Assembly (NCBI GenBank): GCA_018806985.1
Contig: JADANN010000217.1
Location: forward strand, 43,815 to 107,814
Direction of reading: 5' to 3'
DNA from: Angiostrongylus vasorum
Lineage: Eukaryota; Nematoda; Chromadorea; Rhabditida; Metastrongylidae
DNA: 64,000 nt
Shown: positions 53,140 to 61,439 of the stretch, piece after piece
Position numbering within the stretch: position 1 is the stretch's first letter
How the letters are laid out: each line of letters opens with the position of its first letter
Notes under the pieces: model-generated
What the model was told of the DNA's origin: nothing
The model's input: the letters and a program-made list of their open reading frames with translations, nothing else
Databases searched by the model: none
Translations under genes and position numbers: made by a program

Positions 53140-56099
53140 ATGAGTAGTGTGGCAAATGTGGCGAGTGTTCTGACACGTCCGTTGCTGCTTTCTCTCCTCA
53201 CCGTCACTACAGTGCTCGGATGTGCAGCTGGGCCAGGTATTAAATACAATATTGTTCTTGCAATAAAAACATTTGCAACTTGAATACTAAATTTGTGAAC
53301 TTTTGTTAGTATCTCTAATATTTTTGTTGGCTTACAAAGTCATAGTGCCGAGAGCAGTATTTTTAAAAGATATAGTTTCGTTGCCAGCTCAGCAGTCGTC
53401 AAGCCAAATTTTCTAGACTGATAGTGCTAAAAACGATGAGATTAAGTAACCTCCGTTTATTTAAATACTTGACAATTTTTTTTCCAGCCTTTTGCTGGGA
53501 AAATGACAATTAATCCTAGCTTTCATCTATCTATTAAACAACTTGTGGAATTTTCTTCCATTTATATTTCTTCAATAAAAAGCTTGTTGAATTTAGCCGC
53601 AATGAGCACAAGGACCTTCAACGTTACCGGCTTCACAGTGCCGGTGCAAATGGTTTTCTCAATGGCACCTGGTGCAGCTGCTCAGGTCGCCGGCATTGCA
53701 CCGAGCGCAGAGGCAGCCAGAGGATTTGTGATGCGTATTGTAATGCAGGCTGTGAGTTCTCATTCTTTCGGCAGTTCCAAAAGCCTCGACTTTTAGAGGA
53801 TCCGTTGCAACACTAGTTTTCGCGTGATTTGCATGGTTTTAAATAACTTAATTGGAAAGGTCCATTTAAAGTCTACCAGTTTGTGAACACTCTGTTTTTC
53901 AGGTGTTTGATGTTCTCGAACAACAGGGTCGTGCAGCCGGCCTCCCTGATCCTATAATCCAAGTCATTTTGAGTCAACTTACTGTGAACATCATGTACCA
54001 ACCACAAGGATGCACCACAGTATCTGTGAACCCAATGCCGAATACGCAGAGTAAGTTTCTAACTTCTAAAATCCATCCGTAAATGTTCACATAGAACTAA
54101 CTGAAATTGAAAAAAGCCTATTCCTTTGAATGCTGCCGTGAAACGTACCCATTTAAAGAAAAATATGGGAATAGCACGAATGTCATCGAAGGAGATAAGG
54201 AGCCTTTTATATCATTAACTTTCGCAGCCGAATTACAGTTCCATCCGTATTGTGAATTATCCTTATTCACTACGACTATCACCACTGATTACTACTGTTG
54301 CTTTTACTGTCACTGGTTTTTCTCTTTGTACACGCGTAACATCTCCTCTTAAAAAAAAGAGCATAAGGGCAGTTGATGAGAGAACCAACCCAGAAAACAA
54401 TTGCAATGATTGACAACATTAATAATAACAATCTTTTCTTGCAAAAATGCTTCTCTGAGGTTAGGAAACCCGCGCCTACGTAGAGAAAACCAGATAAATC
54501 TAGTAGCTCGTCTTTCTAGCAGGAATTATGGCGGGATAAAATTTCACGCTAAAGCGATAAAGTAGAAACAGTGGATAACACGGGCAAATTTTTCCTGAAG
54601 AAGTCAGTGGACTATCAGCATTGCGATACAGGCAAAAATCTCCATTTTCAGCTTTTTTCTGCAAATATAGTACTGCCCAGTATTTCCACACTGCTTTAAC
54701 GAATTGTGAGAACAATCCACCGCTGTCCTCACACAGGAAAATCCTTAGGGCTTGCAGTCATTTAAATGAGCGAATGCTGAAACATTCATCTCTCTAGGTG
54801 TATCAAGTACCTTGTTAAATAATTTTCTGCGTGTTTTGCTAATTACGTTAAGTATCCTAAAAAAGAACTTTACAGGAACATAGAAGCAAGAAGAGGTTCC
54901 ACCCATCTGAGACAAAAAAATTTTCCAGTTATTCTAATGAGGACGGCATGTAGGGCAGTTGGTAGAGGCGCCCTTTAACACACAAGGGATAGATCCCGCA
55001 CCCTGGTTCATCAAACCTTCCATTCAACAGAGGTCATGTCAGGCCTGTCTTAAGGGAAAGCAGCAGTGACTCGACAATCAGTATGCCACCACTAGTCACT
55101 TTAAAGGGCAGATACGCATTCAATCGCCTCTAACGATCCTCAATGAAGTCTAGTCGAACGGATGTCATATTATTTAGCTTTTTTTATTTTCTGCCTTCTT
55201 TACTTTTTTATGGCAGGTTATTATTATGCGAAATGGTTGTTTTTTGGCATAATAATAACCTGCCATAAAAAGTATAGAAGGCAAAAAATAGAAAAGCTAA
55301 ATATTGTGAATTCAACTACAGCCTCAGCTTAACAGGGTTTAATGCCGATGTGGGCTCACCAGATCAGTCCCGGTGACGGGTGATTGCTGACGGCACAGAT
55401 CGATAAGAACTAGCTGAGAGAGAGGCGAAACGAAGAACCCGCATGGTGTGGTGGTGAACGCGTTACTCCCCGGAAAGGACAATAGCGCGTTCGTTCCCCA
55501 CCGCAAACACCTGCTGTCCGGAGTTTTGCAAATGGATGTCACATCATTGAGAGATTGATCAACGCCAAGAGCTTTATGCTTTCATAGCTTTATTCTGATA
55601 ATACTTGAAAAACGTTTGTTCTTGAAATGATTCGACTGAATAACTACAGTGCCTCAGTACCATTTATTCTATATTGAAGCAACGTAGTTGAAAAATGCAC
55701 AAAGTTAAAAGGAAAAGCCAATTTTACGCCCAGTCAAAGCCAAGACGTTTGAATAATGCAGTTTGTTCCAGTCATGCCCATGGGCATGATGCCGGCCTGC
55801 GTCATCATCAGCAACACCGTAACTGCAATCTGCACAATGCAGTGTATGACAGGCATGGCCAATAATGTAATGCCAGTTTCCGCTTCAGCCATGACAATTT
55901 CAGGAACTTTCACGGTTTGAATTGCATTCTTCTTCACACTATTACATTTTGAAAAGGAAGATCGCTGTAGACCACAAACGTCATCATGGCGAATTGGTCG
56001 AGAGAGATGTGGCAAGGAGTGGTGAACAGAGTGATTCGAGCCTTGCAATCGGGTCCGTTAGGGACGAACTTCTTCTCGGCCGTTGCCACCGTCCAATGA
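53140..56099 (+). CDS. Predicted secreted nematode protein, five exons, intact
   Basis: Join 53140-53236, 53597-53751, 53903-54050, 55772-55914, 55971-56099: 223 residues and TGA. All introns are GT..AG and phases agree. Residues 1-29 are a signal peptide (RPLLLSLLTVTTVLG core, then CAAGP). Exon 2 (33-84) has TFNVTGFTVPVQMVF and Ala/Gly-rich APGAAAQVAGIAPSA. Exon 3 (85-133) has VFDVLEQQGRAAGLPDPIIQ. Exon 4 (134-181) holds three of four mature Cys (143, 154 and 158; the other is 121) and is Met-rich. Exon 5 (182-223) has ANWSREMWQGVVNRVIRAL. Sequons occur at N41 and N189. I do not recognise the family and propose no activity. The other three copies in the window are broken, while this one has no lesion. 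Exon 3 is 63 bases shorter than in the other copies. Intron 3 (1.7 kb) carries nested SINEs. An in-frame ATG at 53089 is an alternative start. Confidence 0.8.
55171..55303. repeat. Near-perfect palindrome (57-59 base arms)
   Basis: Arms 55171-55229 and 55247-55303 are reverse complements with only a few mismatches (outer TATTTAGCTTT, inner GGCAGGTTATTATTATGC), around a 17-base loop. Transcribed through intron 3, it would fold into a long hairpin. It forms the left part of the insertion that splits the SINE A. Confidence 0.9.
55320..55533 (+). mobile_element. SINE B copy in nested insertion
   Basis: CAGATCAGTCCCGGTGACGG, GAGAGGCGAAACGAAGAACC, CATGGTGTGGTGGTGAACGC (box A-like TGGTGTGGTGG), GCGCGTTCGTTCCCCACC, TGTCCGGAGTTTTGCAAAT. 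The composite palindrome plus SINE B is bounded by GGATGTCATAT (55160-55170) and GGATGTCACAT (55534-55544). Confidence 0.65.
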
Positions 56100-56176
56100 A
56101 GAGAGGAGTCCTCCAGGAGCTCTTCATGATGGGCAATCCATTTTTGTGGTATTTTACACCAGTGCCTTAAGAAACC

Positions 56177-56182
56177 AATAAA
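56177..56182 (+). other. Poly(A) signal of the intact gene
   Basis: AATAAA 78 bases after the TGA, in the context ACCAATAAACTTG shared with the lone exon relic. Confidence 0.65.
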
Positions 56183-56239
56183 CTTGTTAACCAGAATATT
56201 GCTCAACAATTAAGGAAACGTAAAAATTTGCAAAGTGTA

Positions 56240-57234
56240 CAAGAATAAAAAAAATTCAGGGGGCCTCTAATAAACCGGTTGAAAGTCCCCAGGTATAAAA
56301 TGAGTGTCAGGAAATCTAGGTGTTTATAATTGAAAAAATATCTCCCACTATTGGCTGAAAAAACAAATTAAGGTGTGTATTATTACATCATTATTCCATT
56401 ACAGGGTGCAAGGATGGAGAGAATAAAGGATCTACAATGAACAATGTAGTGAAATTTGCTGGTTAAGGAAAACTGTGGCGCATCCAGAAAGGCTTAGGAA
56501 AATGGCAATATTACGAAACGATGCGTTTAACAACAATAAATTCTCGTTTAACTTGCCCTTCATGTACTACCAGGCAAGCACAGCTACGAAGTTGCGTCTG
56601 GAGAGGGCTGATCAAGAAATGTCTGCCATGGGCTGCTGAACTATTATCCAGTATCTCTTAGTAACTCAAAACACTGACCTTCTATAAACCTTGAGATAAA
56701 CAACAGACATATTTATTTATGTTTCTATAAACTGATCCCATGGATCTCACTCATATGATTGATCTCCCGCCGGTTAGTCGCGAGGCAATGTTGCTGCGCG
56801 TCCTTAGGTGGGAGATGGGGGGTTAATCACGGTCTAAAAGCGACCTTTGCTTCCCTGACACGCAGGTGGATCTAGTAGATGGAACACCTGTTTCTGCTGG
56901 GCCGGTTCCTCACATGACTTCTGTATTTACGAGGCGTATTCATGCAAGCGTGTGTGGGTGCGTTCTAGTTTAAGAGTATTGTATTCTACGGCTTCAGCTT
57001 CGGCTTCGGCGTTTACGCGCCAACATGAAACTATGACGAAAGAAGAAGTTGAAGCGCTCTATATGGACTTGGCTTTATGAACTCGGTATACGAGGTTCTA
57101 CAGAGAGGACTGTGCATTTTTCTGTCTTAGCAAAAAATCCTAGAGAAGCAACATAACAACCGTTCTTCTGTCGTCAACACAGTATCGCTTAGAGTCGTTG
57201 ATCGGTGAAGGACGGAAAGATGAGGCCTCAGATA
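56240..57234. other. Unassigned spacer
   Basis: No gene recognised. Contains a short TTCGGCTTCGGC repeat near 57000. No similarity seen to the rest of the window. Confidence 0.35.
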
Positions 57235-57447
57235 CTAATAACTAAAAAGGTGAAAATGGATATGGTGGCAATTTTCTATGAGTTCGCTTATAGAAAGCAC
57301 AGGAAATGTTTCTGAAGAACAACGAAAAACCGTTAACGCGTCTCTGCTTTTCGGAACGCTTCTCACGAAGTATCCCTCTCCACCTAAAGCTTTACAGAGT
57401 TCATCATAACTAAGTTCAGCCGGTAATGTCAGCACCGGATATTTCAA
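57235..57447 (-). pseudogene. HACL relic (copy 2), C-terminal exon
   Basis: The minus strand reads PVLTLPAELSYDELCKALGG, then EGYFVRSVPKSRDAL. This is the segment that follows the TPP motif in HACL1-type enzymes (xYxxxxxAFGGxGYFVxTxxEL in the family). It then runs into unrelated sequence before a stop. It is on the same strand as, and downstream of, the two exons at 60560-60823, with a PLE in the intervening 3 kb. All three are best read as one dispersed gene relic. Confidence 0.65.
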
Positions 57448-57857
57448 TGTTTGTGAGCTTCGGTCAGTTATTTTTACGAATACTTTGCGATGAAGAAAAA
57501 GAGGAATTGAGTGATGACGCCATAGAATCCATATATTCCACGTATTAAGCTATATTTTGAAGAGAATTGTAATAAATTTCATAGTCTCACCAACTCACCA
57601 TCATTAGCGTAAATTTGGCGTTACAAATTGTAGTTCAATGCATTGGAGACGAAGTGCATCACATATAATTCACGAGGTGCATCGTATGTGATGCATTTCC
57701 TTTTCAATCCTTCGTTTTGGCACAAAGTGGGTTTTCGCAAGCTTTTTTGCAGTAGTTCGATAGCTTATCTAACACTGATTGCGTAGAGGGTATTGTGAAG
57801 GAAAAGCTTTGACCTAGGCAAAAAAACGAGCGAAATTTTCTTCTGACCAGTTAAGCT

Positions 57858-57858
57858 T

Positions 57859-57894
<36 letters not shown>

Positions 57895-57907
57895 AAAAGA
57901 GAGAGAT
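57858..57907. repeat. (TA)n(GA)n microsatellite
   Basis: About ten TA units run directly into about ten GA units, with minor interruptions. Confidence 0.95.
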
Positions 57908-57941
57908 CAGTCCGACCTCACATATATATGGACAGCAAGGA

Positions 57942-57990
57942 CAGCGCAGTGGTAAGTGATGCGGATCATCAGATGGTTCGACCCCTTCCC
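57942..57990 (+). mobile_element. tRNA-like Pol III promoter fragment
   Basis: CAGCGCAGTGG (57942-57952, box A-like) and GGTTCGACCCC (57975-57985, matches the box B consensus) are spaced as in tRNA genes. No complete cloverleaf is evident, so I read it as a SINE head. A little A-rich sequence follows, but no SINE A core. Confidence 0.5.
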
Positions 57991-58149
57991 AACGCTCTCC
58001 TTTAATAAACGTGGAAACGCCCCAGCTCGGCTGTCTTCATGATTACAAAGAACAATCGACTCGACTGTGGCCATTCAATGACATCCATAAAATAGACGAA
58101 ATCCTCAAGCAGTAGCCGAAACAACCCTTGAAATCTACAGGAACTACTC

Positions 58150-59340
58150 TACCGTAGATATATAGAAGACTGCCATGTAAATTACTCCATACAAGAGGAA
58201 ATGGAAAAATGTTTTAAATTACTGAATGAATAATTAGAGTACATTAGTTCTACCTGAGATGAACGGTAAGAAAGCTGACTTTCAATTCTTATCGTTGAAA
58301 TTAACAAATACTATAAGGGCTACTATAAGGGAAGTAGAGCCGAAGGTCAAGTAAAAAAACATATTGGTTCCTTAACTCTCCTCTCACCCCTCTCACACGG
58401 AAAGGGCGCTTGTAAGAAATATATATCGAACAGCTGTCAGCCTGTGCACAGGAAGAAGCAGAAGGAAGATTCCATACAAATGATGTGACAACGAGCTATT
58501 TCCAATTTCTGCGAAACTGTAGCTCCTCGGGATAAGTGTAGGGTAAGAACCACGCATCGAAACGGTAATTGTCGAGAGGATAAGGTTCCGTTCATTTTGT
58601 TCTTAATTTCCAACGAAACTGCAATGCAACTGTAAAAAGTTGCTCAAGAAGGGGGGTTTAGCGAATTCGGTAGAAATGATTGGGTATTCAACGAACTCTT
58701 TATGACGCTAGCTAGTTCGTAACCGCTTCTATGAACGTCTATGCGAAACGAGCATTTGCATAATTTTCACTATGACGAGTGACAGTGACCTCTCGTTAAG
58801 CGTTTGGACAAAAATACGTCGGCGAAGCGGTAAGACCACCCACTTTGCATTCCTCTAAAAGAACACCTAGGCTGTAAACTTGAACAAAATACTCCACTAC
58901 ACGCGCATAAGGCACACAGAAATAACCGGAAGAAATCTGAAGTAGACGTTGCCGTTCTCGCTCAAGAATCGAGAATGTCAGGACCAGGACGCAAAACTCT
59001 CGACTCGAAGCATTATGGATGAATTCCAACAATCCGAGAATGAACAGCAAAGAGGAATTTTTCGTTACCACACGTGATCTTACACGGCATTTATGAGTGA
59101 TGTTTTAAGTGAACCTTGCGCGGTTGGTGTCCACGACAAATACTCAGTAGATGACTCACAGAAAGCGGCAAGCATGCGAAGATACTTGGTTCGCAATGCG
59201 ATTGAAATGTTGGTATCCTGCTTGTCTGTTTTGGTTATGGAGGTGTTTGTGTGGGTAGCTTGCAGTAACCCTGACCTTTCAAGGCTCTGAAAAATGGTAC
59301 GCTGGCCAAAATGTTGGCTTTTTTTACGCGAATAAAAAGC
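58150..59340 (+). mobile_element. Penelope-like element, duplicate of the 26.9 kb copy
   Basis: Opens with YIEDCHVNYSIQEEMEKCFK (motif C, first Asp now Glu). It then parallels 26930-28115 through GGGCGCTTGTAAG, TTCGTAACCGC and TCTATGAACG, the ACACAGAAATAACCG stretch, CACACGTGATC, and the tail CCTGACCTTTCAAGGCTCTG. The GAAACGTC of the hammerhead-like core has become AAAATGTT. Confidence 0.75.
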
Positions 59341-60133
59341 AGAATAACAAACTTGTGTGTGCTCATCAAGAATACAGTGAACAGTGAAATGTTCGAGGAC
59401 CTATGTGGACAATGAATGCAATCGAAAACGAATCGACTGCGAAGAGTGGGGAGTTTGCACGGTAGATTTGACGACGGATTACGAAATAAAGAAAAATACG
59501 TATACACACGAATTCAAAGGATACAGGTTTTATAGAACCTTACCAAATGCTTTACGGTAACGTAGCTTGATGTGGACCGAGGTGATAAGCAGTAAAGGAT
59601 TGGACATGTTTCAAGAAAATGGAAACGTAAATAGAAGAACACAGAGGGCACGTGGGATATGAAAAACACGACGATTTCCAGGAAGGAACACAAAGAAAAA
59701 ATAAATTATGGAGTAAAAAGCACAAGAAAAGGGAAAGGCCACTCATTGGGGCACTTTTGGCCGAGGTGCATCATGTATGATGCACAGCTCACTTATATCG
59801 TAGTGCATCGCAAGAGCGGCAGAAAATTAGCCGCCGTCCAGCGCACCCAACAGAATGTGGGTGTTCACTGGACGGATGTTGATCGATTGCCTCCGTTATT
59901 GATCTCTCTTCTCACTGCATTGCCTTTTTTTCTCCCTTTAAACACTGTTGTTGTCGATGAGGGTGATCTCTCTTTGAACTGTCCAGAAGTTAAATCAGTT
60001 GCTATTTTAGTCATGTATGATGAGTTCTCCACAACTTAGGCGACTGACCACTTCAAAGTGCTGACTGGAAAATATTGTTCACAATAAGCGACTGTTGTAG
60101 TGTAAAGAATAGCGCATAACTAGTACTTTCGAC

Positions 60134-60420
60134 CATAAAAGAAAAGGATAAAGCTCTCAGCGTTGGTCAATCGCTGAAGAATGCGCCTTGCATTCGAATT
60201 CATTAAGCATTGTTAGAGATGACTGCATGCATATCTGGGCTATTCGATGCCTTGCGGTGGCCTGTCGATGTGTCGAACCGGTGCTGCCATCCCCTTAGAC
60301 AAGTCCAATCCTGGTTTTCCAACCCCGGAGGAATGGAAGACTTGTTGAGCCTGGGGCATAGGATCGATCACTAGTGCATTACAGGGCACCTCTAACCACT
60401 GCGCTAAATACGCCCTTGGG
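60134..60420 (-). mobile_element. SINE A insertion with target-site duplication
   Basis: Flanked by TTTCGAC at 60127-60133 and 60421-60427. The sister segment near 28900 has no insertion. Tail AAAAGAAAAGGATAAAGCTC, core GACAAGTCCAATCCTGG, box regions AGGATCGATCAC and AACCACTGCGC (complement). Confidence 0.8.
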
Positions 60421-60559
60421 TTTCGACTGTGGAGGGTGGAAATCGTCTAATGGAGAAGTGCAAAATAAATTTTCCAAACGCCCTTAATGAATTGCTGGGA
60501 TTCACTATGTGACAAGTTACTGTTTACTAAGTAAGCGAAATGAACAGGAGTGTTAGGTC

Positions 60560-60823
60560 GCCGTCTATTGACGTCGCCTGGAGGCAATCCACGGTAGATT
60601 CCACTATTGTTTAGTACAACGGTGACAGCAGGTAGCTTATACCTGAAAGTAGAAAGATCAAAGTTTTTCATTTTTCCGTGTTGCTCTTCCTGAAATTACA
60701 ATAGACTTTTCCGAGACCTTAAGGCGCTATCAACTTGCAGGGCAAGGGCTTTTGCGGTTGGCGAATGATCACGGGAGTACAGAACAGTCGTCAAAGCGAA
60801 GCCTTGGTCCATACCAATGGTTT
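60560..60823 (-). pseudogene. HACL relic (copy 2), TPP-domain exons
   Basis: Minus-strand exon 60823-60750: TIGMDQGFALTTVLYSRDHS, PTAKALALQVDSA, then a deletion of the segment after GDSA (here VDSA). Exon 60642-60560: YKLPAVTVVLNNSGIYRGLP, PGD, then a frame slip before an IDGDLTL-like stretch. It is less complete than copy 1 after GDSA but keeps NNSGIYRG, which copy 1 has altered. The intron between them ends ACTTTCAG. Confidence 0.7.
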
Positions 60824-60879
60824 CTTGAAGAAATGCTTACTGTGATGTGTGTGTTAGTTTGTGATAATACTGAGATTCT

Positions 60880-61310
60880 CAATTAAACCACGTTTAAGTA
60901 GGGACGGATGATGGAGATAATCAAATACCTATCATCGATAGATAAGATCACGACGGATAGTAGGTTCTACAGAAGCTATCGCCACCCAAAAGGCGAGGGT
61001 ATGAAGTTCTATTATCTGTTAAAGGGCTACCACCAAGAATATTTATCCCGCTATTGTTAATTTCCACCAAGTGTTCAAAGAGTTCACTATTAAAACACCA
61101 TAAGTTTTTTGCCAATACATGGCTTTCGAATTCGATCTTCCCTTTTTATCTGCAGTCAATGTGTCGTCACACTTGCTGCACTAACGAAGACTCGACTGAC
61201 TAGCAATGAACAACGTACATATTGTTCTTGCACAAGATGAGAAACCAAAGCCTGTTTCGAGAAGGCGCTGTTTACCTCTCTAGCACTGCTAAGACAGCAT
61301 CAAAGTTAGC
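60880..61310 (+). repeat. Block D fragment
   Basis: Parallel to 24240-24600: TAGTAGGTTCTACA, AAAACACCATA, TTTGCCAATA, GGCTTTCGA, AATGTTCTTGCA / ATTGTTCTTGCA, GAGAAACCA. Coding-like sequence is not preserved. Confidence 0.65.
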
Positions 61311-61439
61311 AATTCTTCTTCGAGGAAAACTTAAATAACAGGTCATTAACATATAAGAAGGAAAATTGGAAAATTCATATGACCAACTGAGCCTTTAATA
61401 GCTATTGCATTTTTTCCTACAAATTTCCCCATCAACAAA

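Larger units (their letters stand above)
54943..55590 (+). mobile_element. SINE A in intron 3, split by a later insertion
   Basis: Head and core at 54943-55170 (GTAGGGCAGTTGGTAGAGGC box A, GGATAGATCCC box B, GATACGCATTCAATCGCCTC). The tail resumes at 55534-55590 (GAGAGATTGATCAACGCC, AAGAGCTTTATGC). The intervening 55171-55533 is a separate insertion. Confidence 0.7.

Noticed and set aside
52812..53147. 111-codon frame just upstream of the intact gene as its first exon
   Set aside because: The corresponding region of copy C is frameshifted and looks like promoter or 5' flank. The hydrophobic signal exon starts later, at 53140.
55934..56209. 91-codon minus-strand frame over exons 4-5
   Set aside because: Antisense shadow of the intact gene's exon 5. 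The same antisense frame appears opposite every copy of this exon.
57858..57907. Centromere- or telomere-like repeat
   Set aside because: Only a short TA/GA microsatellite. No TTAGGC telomere repeats seen.
57935..57995. Functional tRNA gene
   Set aside because: Box B matches consensus, but the flanks do not pair as an acceptor stem and the expected arms are missing.
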